A stretch of 38,490 nt of DNA, from positions 1 through 38,490 of the forward strand of contig NZ_JAUYQU010000323.1 in NCBI RefSeq assembly GCF_030697065.1, read 5' to 3'. Origin of the DNA: Bradyrhizobium sp. GTDB taxonomy: Bacteria; Pseudomonadota; Alphaproteobacteria; Rhizobiales; Xanthobacteraceae. Under the pieces are notes generated by a model, which was given only the letters and a program-made list of their open reading frames with translations, did no database searches and was not told where the DNA came from. The translations under genes and the position numbers were made by a program. Positions 25,008 to 33,227 of the stretch are shown one piece after another. Within the stretch, counting starts at the first letter, position 1. Each line of letters opens with the position of its first letter.

Positions 25008-26048
25008 ATGAAAGACGCACCGAAATCAGTGACGATCCGCTGGCTAGCTCATCAGGCGGGGGTATCGGTCGCGACCGTCAGCCGGGCGCTTCGCCATCCC
25101 GAAACGGTTGCACCGCAAACGCGGGAACGGATCCTGAAACTCGTCAACCGGCATCAGTTTGTCCCCGACGGGCGCGCTGCAACATTCTCCTCGAAGCGCA
25201 CGGGGGTGATTGGCCTGATCATTCCGACCATTTCAAATTCGATTTATGCGGAATTCACCGAGGCGATCCAGAGCCGCCTTCAGGCCGCCGGCCTGAGCCT
25301 TCTAATCGCGAATGCGAACTATTCGGCTGAAGCCGAGCGCGATATCATCCGCAAGCTGATTGAAAGCCGTGTCGAGGGACTTATCCTGACGGGCTACAAG
25401 CGCGACGCCGCGCTTTATGATTTGTTGCGTCATTATCGCATTCCCTTCGTGGTAACCTGGTCGACGAGTCCCAAGGCGTCGATTCCATCGATTTCCTTCG
25501 ACAATCGCGCGGCGGCGGCCGAAGCCACCGAAATGCTGATCAAGCTCGGACACCAGCGTATCGGGCTAATCTGCGGCATCACCGGCGTCAACGACCGCGC
25601 CGCACAACGGTTCGAAGCCTACCGTTCCGTGCTCGCGCGCTACAAGATTCCGTTCGACGCGGAACTGGTGTCGGAGCAGCCTTTCGAAATCGAGGTGGCC
25701 GCAGATGCCGCAACCCGGCTCGTCACTCTAACGAACCCGCCGACCGCCCTGTTCTGCGCAAACGACATTCAGGCGCTTGGTGCGTTGTTTGCCTGCCAAC
25801 GACTGAAAATCCGTGTGCCGAAGGACATTTCTATTATCGGCTTTGACGATCTTCCGATCGTGAGAGTGGTGAGCCCTCCGCTCTCAAGCGTTCATGTGCC
25901 GGCCAGACGGATGGGGCATGCAACAGCGGATGCCCTGATCGGCGCGGCGCGCAAGAATATCCCGGTGAAGAGCCAGATCATCGGCACAGAGTTGATCATG
26001 CGCGGCAGTACCATGCCGCTCGTACCTGCGCGAACCAGACCTCCTTAG
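25008..26048 (+). CDS. LacI family transcriptional regulator
   Basis: 346 residues from ATG 25008 (a TTG at 24990 would add six). The N-terminal helix-turn-helix is VTIRWLAHQAGVSVATVSRA with the hinge helix following, then a periplasmic-binding-protein-like ligand domain from TGVIGLIIPTISNSIYAEF. IGFDDLPIVRVVSPPLSSVH and the late LIMRGST are family signatures. It diverges from the HisD-like/ABC operon across a 97-base region with a perfect palindrome, so it most likely represses that operon and is relieved by the imported compound or a product. It ends at the edge of a degenerate, gene-free stretch. Confidence 0.93.
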   Translation: MKDAPKSVTIRWLAHQAGVSVATVSRALRHPETVAPQTRERILKLVNRHQFVPDGRAATFSSKRTGVIGLIIPTISNSIYAEFTEAIQSRLQAAGLSLLIANANYSAEAERDIIRKLIESRVEGLILTGYKRDAALYDLLRHYRIPFVVTWSTSPKASIPSISFDNRAAAAEATEMLIKLGHQRIGLICGITGVNDRAAQRFEAYRSVLARYKIPFDAELVSEQPFEIEVAADAATRLVTLTNPPTALFCANDIQALGALFACQRLKIRVPKDISIIGFDDLPIVRVVSPPLSSVHVPARRMGHATADALIGAARKNIPVKSQIIGTELIMRGSTMPLVPARTRPP

Positions 26049-26657
26049 GACAAGGTCACCTGCGGCGCGCCCTCCAGTAGACTGATCCGGGTGATCACCA
26101 AATACCAGCTGTTTTGGGCTGATTTGGACAGTGGCGCGGCGAGCGGTAGTTTCCCATGAATGATAGATTCTGGCGCAAACGGGACCCATAGATGTCCCAA
26201 TGCCGGATAGCAAAGTCATTTGGCCCATCGATCCTGCTCGTGCCACGATAGGGACAACAGCTTTGGGTGCAGGGAAATTAGCGAACTTGGTTGCTCAGAG
26301 ACGAGACGCGTTGTCAGAATGTGCTGCATTGCAGCCACTTCCGCCGAGGGATTTTTGTGTGGAGACGGGGGCGATCCGCACTGCGATACCAGCCAGGCAG
26401 CGCAGCGCTATCGCTTTGTCCCAGAAACTGAGAATTACCGGGTGGAAGTGGATTTCGAGCAGCTTTTACGAACGGCCAAGTCTGAACACGCCGTATCGGG
26501 CGCCGGAATTGCAGCACCCTCTCGACGATAACGGTCAGCCACTCGAAGGGGCGAAGCGCTGCAAAAGCAAAAATGTACGGTAGGATGACGCTGCGCCGGT
26601 ACCAAATTCGAAGTGGTCGGGGCAATTCTCGAAGCGTGATCCCCGGGAGAAAATGGC
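26049..26657. other. Degenerate gene-free interval, possible mobile-element scar
   Basis: 609 bases with no credible gene. The part at about 26080-26150 contains a GGTGATCACC palindrome (26090-26099) followed by text reminiscent of rhizobial insertion-sequence ends. GGGAC-N8-GTCCC lies near 26185-26202. Open frames on both strands have atypical composition, no domain and no ribosome-binding site. No transposase motif was recognised. The assignment to a mobile-element scar is a weak inference based on location at the end of the low-GC islet. Confidence 0.4.
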
Positions 26658-27641
26658 ATGGAAATCACCGCGCTGGGCTATATCGGGATCCAGTCCTCGC
26701 AACTGGACCAGTGGAGCCGGATGGCGACCAGTCTGCTCGGGATGCAGCGGGTCGATCGCGGCGGCGGCATGCGTGCCTTCCGCATGGACGACCGCAAGCA
26801 GCGGCTGATCGTCGATGGCAGCGGAGATGCCGGATTGGTCGTGATGGGCTGGGAAGTCGCAACGGGCGCCGAACTCGACCGTCTTGCCGGCCGGCTTGAC
26901 GATCACGGCTTCGAGGTTATCAGCGGATCGCGCGCGCTGGCGGACGAGCGGCACGTGGCGGAGCTGATCCGGTTCACGGATCCCGCGGGCAATCCGCTCG
27001 AAGCGTTCTGCAAGCCGGAGCTTGCCTCCGATTCCTTCAGGCCCGGGCGGCCGATCTCGGGCTTCCGGACCGGCGCGCTCGGGATGGGGCATGCGGTCCT
27101 GAACGTGGAGGAGGTCGAGCCGCTGCTGCCGTTCTATCGCGATCTGCTCGGCTTCAAGGTGTCCGACTTCGGACTTGCGCCCTACAAGCTCTATTTCTTT
27201 CACGTCAACGGCCGCCACCACAGCTTCGCCATGGTGGGCTCCGGGCGGAAGGCGCTGCATCATTTCATGGTCGAGGTCGGTGGCCTCGACGACGTCGGGC
27301 AGGGCTATGACCTCGCGCAGCTGGAGGAGGGCCGCATTGCCTATACGCTGGGGCGCCATACCAACGATCACATGACGTCGTTCTACGTCAACACGCCCTC
27401 GGGCTTCTTCATCGAATATGGCTGGGGCGGGCGCGTCATCGATCCTGCGACGTGGCAGCCGCATGAGACCTTCGACGGACCCTCGCTATGGGGGCACGAG
27501 CGCCTGCACATGCCCGAGGAACAGCGCAGGCGGATGCAGGAGATGCGGCTGTCAGCCGGGGCGCGCGGCGTTCGGGTGCCCGATCCGAACGTGCCGCCGC
27601 TGAACTGCCCGTGGCTCGAGGGGGTGATTGCCCGGGAATGA
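26658..27641 (+). CDS. Extradiol ring-cleavage dioxygenase, BphC/HsaC-like
   Basis: 327 residues of two-domain type I extradiol dioxygenases, which open catechol-type rings next to the hydroxyl groups using Fe(II). The N-terminal module starts with ITALGYIGIQSSQLDQWSRM. The catalytic C-terminal module has the three metal ligands: His in LGMGHAVLNV, His in ALHHFMVEVG and Glu in GFFIEYGWGG. NDHMTSFYVNTPSGF carries the conserved active-site His and Tyr region. The family includes 2,3-dihydroxybiphenyl and steroid catechol dioxygenases. GGGAGAAAATGGC precedes the ATG. No other aromatic-degradation gene is adjacent, so the substrate is open. Confidence 0.92.
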   Translation: MEITALGYIGIQSSQLDQWSRMATSLLGMQRVDRGGGMRAFRMDDRKQRLIVDGSGDAGLVVMGWEVATGAELDRLAGRLDDHGFEVISGSRALADERHVAELIRFTDPAGNPLEAFCKPELASDSFRPGRPISGFRTGALGMGHAVLNVEEVEPLLPFYRDLLGFKVSDFGLAPYKLYFFHVNGRHHSFAMVGSGRKALHHFMVEVGGLDDVGQGYDLAQLEEGRIAYTLGRHTNDHMTSFYVNTPSGFFIEYGWGGRVIDPATWQPHETFDGPSLWGHERLHMPEEQRRRMQEMRLSAGARGVRVPDPNVPPLNCPWLEGVIARE

Positions 27642-27671
27642 GCAGATTTTCGACAGCGCGATGCCGGCGCC

Positions 27672-28280
27672 TCAGCCCTTGGGAGCGGAATCCCTCAACG
27701 CGTTCGATGTGGCGTGGTTGGCCTCGTCGAACGCCTTGCGTGATTCCGTCAGAGCCGCGCTCAGCACCGACCAGGAGGCGCTTCCGGCCTGTTTGAGTTT
27801 CTCGAGTCGCCCTTCGGCCTCGGAGGCGTCAGACTTCATTTGTTTCAGCGCGGCATCGAGATCGGCGCGCCCCGCGGCTGCCACCTGGCCCGCCGCGTCG
27901 TGGAACTTGTCCGCTGCCTCGCGCCAGGCCCTGGCCTGTGCGGCAGCGATGTCCTTGAAGGTGGCCTGCTGCTGTTCGATCTGCTTGCCGGCACTTTCGA
28001 AGTAGGCTTTGACCTGGGCTTCGAATCCGTTCCACTGCGGCTCCAGGTCTGCCTTGGCGCGCTCCCAGGCGGCTTCGCCGGCTTCGACCTGGGCCTTCAG
28101 CGAGGTCTGAAATTCATCGCGCCGCTGTTTCAGATCGGCGATCAACTGGTCGCCCTTCACCTTGGTGTCGGCGCTTGCCTGCGTCGCCTTTTCCTCGATC
28201 GATGCCAATGCGGCATCCATCTCGTCAATCCGCTCCTTGGCCCAATTCAGGTAAAAATGCACACTGCTATGCTCCGGCAT
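27672..28280 (-). CDS. Coiled-coil, phasin/apolipoprotein-like protein
   Basis: 202 residues, almost entirely helical, rich in Ala, Glu, Lys and Gln, with no signal peptide or membrane segment. Repeating segments such as AKERIDEMDAALASIEEKA, QLIADLKQRRDEFQTSLKAQ and AKADLEPQWNGFEAQVKAYF suggest a long amphipathic coiled coil. The second half is Ala-rich (AAGQVAAAGRADLDAALKQM). The pattern resembles phasins and other lipid- or polymer-surface proteins, but no family was identified with certainty. GGGAGACCGTA gives a good ribosome-binding site for ATG 28280. A TTGA-N6-TCAA box with a matching -10 lies upstream, suggesting induction by an FNR/FixK-type regulator at low oxygen. It stands alone and converges on the dioxygenase. 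Confidence 0.8.
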   Translation of the reverse strand: MPEHSSVHFYLNWAKERIDEMDAALASIEEKATQASADTKVKGDQLIADLKQRRDEFQTSLKAQVEAGEAAWERAKADLEPQWNGFEAQVKAYFESAGKQIEQQQATFKDIAAAQARAWREAADKFHDAAGQVAAAGRADLDAALKQMKSDASEAEGRLEKLKQAGSASWSVLSAALTESRKAFDEANHATSNALRDSAPKG

Positions 28281-28306
28281 TACGGTCTCCCTTGATAGGC
28301 GTTCGA

Positions 28307-28351
28307 GTTATCATTCTCGAACCCGGCACTGCTCACGTTGATCTGAGTCAA
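28307..28351 (-). promoter_or_regulatory. FNR/FixK-type box with -10 upstream of the coiled-coil gene
   Basis: TTGA-N6-TCAA is perfect at 28338-28351 (9 of 10 positions of TTGAT-N4-ATCAA). On the gene's strand a GATAAC hexamer follows at 28312-28307. This puts the box centre roughly 41-45 bases before the expected transcription start, the class II activation position for FNR/FixK proteins. The ATG is at 28280. Confidence 0.6.
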
Positions 28352-28376
28352 TTTCATCGTTGCGGTGGGCCGCAAC

Positions 28377-29225
28377 CTAGCCCGTTGCATCGGCCAGTTC
28401 GCGGGGTGATTGAGAGCTCTGGGCCTTCGGGCCATGGAGCGAAAAGGCCGGACCATCGTAGAGAAACGAGCATTGGTGGATGACGATATTTCCCCGGTCC
28501 ACGGTCACGAGCGCGTAGTCGGGAGCCTCATGCGTTCCCGGAATGTGTCCCTCGGTTTCGAAATCGAAGGCGACCTGATGGGTCAGCGCGCGCTGGATAT
28601 GGAACGGTACGCCGCGCCAGGTGCCGGCGATCGGCCGATGCAAGTGGCCCATGAACATGTAGTCGGGCCTGCGCGTGCGGGCGATGACGTCCCATTCGGC
28701 CTCGCCATTGGCGAGCTTGATGGTGTCCATGTAGCGCAAGCCGCTGTCGAACGGCGGATGGTGCTGGAACAGCAGCAACGGCCGGTCGGCCGGCGCGGAG
28801 CCGAGCGCCTCGGCCAGAAAGCCCAGCCGCGCTTCGCACAGGATGCCGGCATGGTCCGGTGTCTCTTCGTTCAACGTATCCAGCGTGACGATCGTCGCGG
28901 CGTCGAAATGGTGTACGCCCTGGACGAATCCGCCGCCGTCGCGATCGGCGCCGGGAAATGCCTCCCGGAAGGCATCGCGCTTGTCGTGGTTGCCCATCAT
29001 CAGGATGGTGGGGGCGTGAAGTCCGGCGAGCACGCCGGCGAGGCTGGCATAGGCTGCCCGTTCGCCCCAATGGGCAAGATCGCCCGACACGACGACAAAG
29101 GAAATGTCGTCGTGCGTTGCGTTGATCTTCTCGACGGCGACCGCGAGGCGCTCGGCCGGATCGAGTCCGTAGAGCCTGGTGCCGCGCGGTACGAAGTGCG
29201 TGTCGGTGAGAATGACGAATTTCAT
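28377..29225 (-). CDS. Metallophosphoesterase, GpdQ/CpdA-like (second of a pair)
   Basis: 282 residues from ATG 29225, overlapping the preceding gene's stop by 4 bases (ATGA). Class III cyclic-nucleotide/glycerophosphodiesterase fold with all dinuclear metal motifs: LTDTHFVPRG, VVSGDLAHWGE, MMGNHDKRD, LFQHHPPFD and FMGHLHRPIAG. The N-terminal THFVPRGTRLYGLD is close to what I remember of Enterobacter GpdQ (THFRSRGEKLYG), a glycerophosphodiesterase. No signal peptide, so cytoplasmic. It ends the ugp-like operon, which suggests it cleaves a phosphodiester delivered by that importer. cAMP phosphodiesterase or lipid phosphodiesterase (PlcP-like) are alternatives. Confidence 0.88.
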   Translation of the reverse strand: MKFVILTDTHFVPRGTRLYGLDPAERLAVAVEKINATHDDISFVVVSGDLAHWGERAAYASLAGVLAGLHAPTILMMGNHDKRDAFREAFPGADRDGGGFVQGVHHFDAATIVTLDTLNEETPDHAGILCEARLGFLAEALGSAPADRPLLLFQHHPPFDSGLRYMDTIKLANGEAEWDVIARTRRPDYMFMGHLHRPIAGTWRGVPFHIQRALTHQVAFDFETEGHIPGTHEAPDYALVTVDRGNIVIHQCSFLYDGPAFSLHGPKAQSSQSPRELADATG

Positions 29226-30046
29226 CGCTGCATGGTCTCCCGGTCCCACATGGCAAAGTCCGGAGACTCCTCGGTCCGGATAGCGCCCTGGTAGCCGAAT
29301 TCCACCATGTGCACGGTGACGTAGTCCGGCCCCACGAACGCGACGCCATAGGCTTCCGGCAGATCCGAGGCGCTCAGCATGAGCTTCTCCGAAAACAGCG
29401 GGAAGCTCGCATGGTTGGTGCCTCGCAGGGAGGTGGCGGGGACGCCGGCCACCGAACCGCCGAGCGGCAGATGGCAGTGGCCGAAGAAAATGTGCCGGAT
29501 CCGGTCGCGATACCGCCCGACGATCTGGCGGAATGCCGCGTCGTCGAGCAGCCGGATCTGGTCCATCGGGCCGAGATGCGTCGGCATCGGATTGTGATGC
29601 ATGAACAGTAGATGCGGCCCGTCATGCTCGAACAGCTGTTGCTCCAGCCAGTCCTGCCGTGGCGCGCAATAGCGGCCGGCATGGGTCCGCGGCTCGGTCG
29701 TGTCGAGAAACAGGCAGCGCCCCGCGGCGGTATCCAGCAAGCCCTGCGCGAAACCGTCGGACTCGGCGTATTCGGGGAATACGCCGAGAAATGCCGCGCG
29801 ATTGTCGTGATTGCCGATGCAGAGACGAACCGGGAGTGGAAAGCTGTCCAGCCGGCTCCGCAGCCATTCGTAATCCGCCCGGTCGCCCCAATCGGAGAGG
29901 TCGCCAGTGATCACCATCAGTTCGGCGTCGCTGTGGTCGGCCAGAACGTGCCGGAGCGCGCGCTCGAAATTATAACGGGGATCGCGGCCGCCGATGGTGT
30001 TTCCGGGCGCAGTCAGATGGATGTCACTCATATGGATGAGCTTCAT
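29222..30046 (-). CDS. Metallophosphoesterase, GpdQ/CpdA-like (first of a pair)
   Basis: 274 residues. Metal motifs in order: MSDIHLTAPG, VITGDLSDWGD, CIGNHDNRA, LFMHHNPMP and FFGHCHLPLGG. The early insertion TIGGRDPRYNFERAL is as in CpdA and GpdQ relatives. No signal peptide. It is the paralogue of the next gene, sharing motif spacing, but the sequences have clearly diverged, so the two may act on different diesters or in sequence (diester then monoester). It starts 83 bases after the binding-protein gene, with a strong hairpin in between. Confidence 0.88.
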   Translation of the reverse strand: MKLIHMSDIHLTAPGNTIGGRDPRYNFERALRHVLADHSDAELMVITGDLSDWGDRADYEWLRSRLDSFPLPVRLCIGNHDNRAAFLGVFPEYAESDGFAQGLLDTAAGRCLFLDTTEPRTHAGRYCAPRQDWLEQQLFEHDGPHLLFMHHNPMPTHLGPMDQIRLLDDAAFRQIVGRYRDRIRHIFFGHCHLPLGGSVAGVPATSLRGTNHASFPLFSEKLMLSASDLPEAYGVAFVGPDYVTVHMVEFGYQGAIRTEESPDFAMWDRETMQR

Positions 30047-30069
30047 GATGAACCTCGCTGGTATGAGAA

Positions 30070-30091
30070 GCGGGGCGCCGTGGCGCCCCGC
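30070..30091 (-). other. Strong intercistronic hairpin after the UgpB-like gene
   Basis: GCGGGGCGCC and GGCGCCCCGC are perfect 10-base inverted arms separated by two bases (effective loop about four). It lies between the binding-protein stop and the first metallophosphoesterase. No U-tract follows. Such hairpins behind binding-protein genes commonly protect the upstream mRNA or attenuate downstream expression. Confidence 0.6.
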
Positions 30092-30129
30092 CGGGTTGGG
30101 TAGGTCGAACGCGATGCCGGGATCCGAAA

Positions 30130-31413
30130 TCAGCGTGCGGAGCCGACCGATTTAGGCAGCAGCTTCTGCACATCGGCGGTCATGTCGGCCAGCACGGCAT
30201 CCGGTTCCTTGGTGCGGGTTCCCGAAATGATGGTGTTGAGATGGTCCTTGATGACGTCGGTGATCTTCAGGCCGTTGTCGCCGGGAAACGCGTACCACTT
30301 GGTCAGGAACGGCAATTGCCTGACCGCGGTGTAGTTGTTCGGATTCTTGACGTAGAAATCCTTCAGGTAGACGTCGTTGGCGACCTTGTTCGGGGGCATG
30401 TAGCCGGTGGTTTCGGCCATGATCGCCGCACCCTTCGCGCCGGTCCAGAACTTCACCACTTCCCAGGAGGCGTCGCGCTTGGCCTTGTCCTTGGCGAGGA
30501 TCATCACCACATTGCCGCCGGCGGGCAGCCGGCCCTTGCCGGCCACGACATCGGGAAAGGTATGGGTCTTCAGCTTGAACTTGTCGCCGACCATCTGCGT
30601 CACCTTGTTAAGGTCCGAGGTGGAGGTGACGTGGATGCCGGTCTTGCCGGCGGCGAACGCCGCGCGCATCGAAGGCTGGTCGAGGTTGGGCATGCCGGCC
30701 TCGGTGACGAGACGCGCGAGGGTCCGGATCGCGAACTGGCCTTCGGGGCCGTCGAAGGCCACCTTGGTTTCGTCGGCGTTGAGCATCGAACCGCCGCGTG
30801 CAAACACCGGCGCCTGCCACAGCCAGTTGCCGGTGATGTCCCAGGCATAGGTGATGCCGTTGACGTCGGGCGAACCGGCCTTGATCTTTTTGGCGAGATC
30901 GATGATGCCGTCCCACGTCACCGGCAGGTTTTCCGGATCGGCGCCGGCCTTTTTGGCGAGGTCGAGGTTGACATAGACGATCGGCAGCGAGATCGCGAAC
31001 GGCAGCGCGTAGACCTTGCCGCTCGCGGTTCCGATGTCGAACATCGCCTGGTGGAATCCCTGCTTGTCGAAATCCTTCTCCGCGGCGATATAGCCGTCGA
31101 GCGGCGCCGGGATGCTCTTGTCGACGAGAACGCGGATGCGGTTGAGGCCCTGGAAGCTGACATCGGGCATCTGGCTGGTCACCGCTTCGCGGAGCACGCG
31201 CTGGGTGCCGTCCTCGTAGGATTCGTAAGGCGCGCGCATCGACACCTTGATGTCGGGTCGGACCTTGGCGAACTCTTCGGCGATCTTCTTGTGGGTTTCG
31301 GTGAACAGTTCCGGGTAAGGATACTGCAGCACCACTTCAGTCTGGCTCTGGGCGTGGGCGCCGGCTGCGCCGGCAAGCACGGCGAGTGCGGCGACGGTCA
31401 GTCTTTTCAACAT
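30130..31413 (-). CDS. UgpB-like ABC transporter solute-binding protein
   Basis: 427 residues, close to the 438 of E. coli UgpB. A Sec signal peptide is clear (MLKRLTVAALAVLAGAAGAH, cleavage after AHA). The mature protein begins with EVVLQYPYPELFTETHKKIA and includes GGSMLNADETKVAFDG and GRLPAGGNVVMILAKDK, typical of glycerol-3-phosphate/glycerophosphodiester and related binding proteins. It is periplasmic and feeds the UgpA/UgpE-like permeases encoded just upstream. The Pho box at the operon start and the phosphodiesterases downstream support a phosphorylated ligand; plain sugars are not excluded. Confidence 0.85.
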   Translation of the reverse strand: MLKRLTVAALAVLAGAAGAHAQSQTEVVLQYPYPELFTETHKKIAEEFAKVRPDIKVSMRAPYESYEDGTQRVLREAVTSQMPDVSFQGLNRIRVLVDKSIPAPLDGYIAAEKDFDKQGFHQAMFDIGTASGKVYALPFAISLPIVYVNLDLAKKAGADPENLPVTWDGIIDLAKKIKAGSPDVNGITYAWDITGNWLWQAPVFARGGSMLNADETKVAFDGPEGQFAIRTLARLVTEAGMPNLDQPSMRAAFAAGKTGIHVTSTSDLNKVTQMVGDKFKLKTHTFPDVVAGKGRLPAGGNVVMILAKDKAKRDASWEVVKFWTGAKGAAIMAETTGYMPPNKVANDVYLKDFYVKNPNNYTAVRQLPFLTKWYAFPGDNGLKITDVIKDHLNTIISGTRTKEPDAVLADMTADVQKLLPKSVGSAR

Positions 31414-31446
31414 CGATAGCTCCTTCGTTACGATTGCACCTGAGGT

Positions 31447-32283
31447 CTACTTGATACCGGTCAGCGTGATGCCCTCGATGAACCGGCGTTGGGCGAGCAG
31501 GAACGCGACGACGAGCGGCGCGATGATGACGATGGCAGCCGCCATCAACGGGCCGTAATTGGTGCCGGCTTCCTCGTTGCGGAAGGCGGCGACACCGAGC
31601 GGCGGCGTGCGCAGATGTTCGCTGTTCAGCACGATCAGCGGCCAGAAATAGTCATTCCAATGCGCGACCACGGAGAAGATGCCGAACGCGGTCAGGGCCG
31701 GAATTGCGGTTGGCAACATCACGCGCCAGACGATGCCGAATTCGGAAATGCCGTCCATCCGCGCGGCCTCGATCAGGTCGTCCGGCACGGTCTTGAAGAA
31801 CTGCCGCATCAGGAAAATGCCGAATGCGGAGATCGTGAACGGCACGATCAGCGCGGCGTAGCTGTCGAGGATGCCGATCTGGTGAAACAGCAGGAACACC
31901 GGAATGGCTGTGGCCTGCGGCGGAATCAGGATGCAGAACAGCACCAGTGCGAACAGCACCTCGCGGCCGGCAAACCGCAGCTTGGCGAGCGCATAGGCGG
32001 CAGGCAGCGCAATCAGCACCTGCAGCACGAAGATCGACGCGGTGACCACCACGCCGTTGAGCAGGAAACGCCAGAGATTGGCCTTGCCGAAGGCGGTCGC
32101 AAGATTGTCCCACAGCGCGAAACTGTGCGGGATGAAGTGAATGCTCTTGCTGAAGATCTCGGTCTGCGGCTTCGAGGCGGTCGAGATCATCCAGAGAAAC
32201 GGCAGCAGAATGAAAGCAGCGCCGCACAGCAGCAGCAGATGCCGGGCGACGGACCAGACGACGGTGCGATGGCGCGGTGTCAT
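31447..32283 (-). CDS. UgpE-like ABC transporter permease
   Basis: 278 residues with six helices, the first being HLLLLCGAAFILLPFLWMIS. The EAA loop is IEAARMDGISEFGIVWRVML. Length and the short 25-residue C-terminal end RRFIEGITLTGIK are as in UgpE/MalG. ATG 32283 overlaps the stop of the upstream permease by 4 bases. It forms the heterodimeric channel with the UgpA-like protein. Confidence 0.92.
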   Translation of the reverse strand: MTPRHRTVVWSVARHLLLLCGAAFILLPFLWMISTASKPQTEIFSKSIHFIPHSFALWDNLATAFGKANLWRFLLNGVVVTASIFVLQVLIALPAAYALAKLRFAGREVLFALVLFCILIPPQATAIPVFLLFHQIGILDSYAALIVPFTISAFGIFLMRQFFKTVPDDLIEAARMDGISEFGIVWRVMLPTAIPALTAFGIFSVVAHWNDYFWPLIVLNSEHLRTPPLGVAAFRNEEAGTNYGPLMAAAIVIIAPLVVAFLLAQRRFIEGITLTGIK

Positions 32284-33227
32284 GTGTAATGCACCCCGCG
32301 GTTCGTCAGCGCCGACTTCACCAGCGTCAACAGCAGCACGAACACCAGGAACACCACGGTCAAGGCCGCGCCATAGCCGGAGCGGAAGAACTCAAAACCC
32401 TCGACATACATGGTGTGGATCAGCACTTCGGACGATTTCGAGGGACCGCCCTTGGTCAGAACGTGGACTGTGTCGAACACCTGAAACGAGCGGATCCCGG
32501 TGATGACGACCACGAACACCGTTGTCGGTCCCAGCATCGGCCAGGTCACCAGCCGGAACCGGGCCCAGGCGCCGTGCGCGCCGTCGATCTCGGCGGCGTC
32601 GTAAAGTTGCCGGGGGATCGAGACCAGGCCGGCGAGAAAGAGCACCATGTTGAAACCGAGCGCTTGCCAGATACCGATCACGCAAAGCGCATAGAGCGCG
32701 GTGCGCCGGTCCTGCAGCCAGCTGAAACCTTCCAGCCCGACGCCTTGCAGCAGACCGTTGATGAGCCCGAATTGCGGATGCAGCATGAATTCCCAGACGA
32801 TGGACATCGCAATCAGCGTCGCCATGACCGGCAGGAAGTAGATGGTGCGATACCAGCTTCGCAAGGAAGAACCGCTCTCGATCAGCAGCGCCACGGCGAG
32901 CCCCAGCGCCACTGCCGCGGGCACCACGATCGCGACATAGGTCAGCGTGTTGCGCAGCGAGAGCCAGAACACCCTGTCGCCAAACATGTCCCGGTAATTG
33001 GCAAGGCCGATCCAGGAGAATGAGGGGCTTCCGAGCTGGTAGTCGGTGAACGACAGGGCGATGACGCCGAGCAACGGTCCGAGCAGCAACAGAAACATCA
33101 GGGTGAAGGCGGGCGCCACCATGGCCAGCGCAGGTCGCGCGGGATTTCGGCTCCGTGCCTGTGACGGTGCGACGGCGACCGCGCGGGGGGCAGACGGTAT
33201 CGCGATGGCGGCGAGGGCGTCAGCCAA
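32280..33227 (-). CDS. UgpA-like ABC transporter permease, TTG start
   Basis: 315 residues from TTG 33227, chosen because GGGAGAAAGCCC precedes it and it overlaps the ATPase stop by 8 bases (TTGGCTGA). A 35-residue basic N-terminus comes before the first helix (FTLMFLLLLGPLLGVIALSF). The EAA loop is YDAAEIDGAHGAWARFRLVT, and DTVHVLTKGGPSKSSEVLIH is the family segment. A start at the internal ATG before VAPAF would remove the N-terminal tail. The much longer open frame upstream is the ATPase gene read in another frame and is not used. Confidence 0.88.
   Translation of the reverse strand: MADALAAIAIPSAPRAVAVAPSQARSRNPARPALAMVAPAFTLMFLLLLGPLLGVIALSFTDYQLGSPSFSWIGLANYRDMFGDRVFWLSLRNTLTYVAIVVPAAVALGLAVALLIESGSSLRSWYRTIYFLPVMATLIAMSIVWEFMLHPQFGLINGLLQGVGLEGFSWLQDRRTALYALCVIGIWQALGFNMVLFLAGLVSIPRQLYDAAEIDGAHGAWARFRLVTWPMLGPTTVFVVVITGIRSFQVFDTVHVLTKGGPSKSSEVLIHTMYVEGFEFFRSGYGAALTVVFLVFVLLLTLVKSALTNRGVHYT

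Noticed and set aside
26200..26583. Small open frames in the gap before the BphC-like gene
   Set aside because: No ribosome-binding site, no domain, and mutually overlapping frames on both strands.
18930..26657. Direct repeat of the tRNA-Gln 3' end marking an integrated island
   Set aside because: I scanned for a second copy of the T-arm/acceptor sequence downstream and found none; no integrase gene either.
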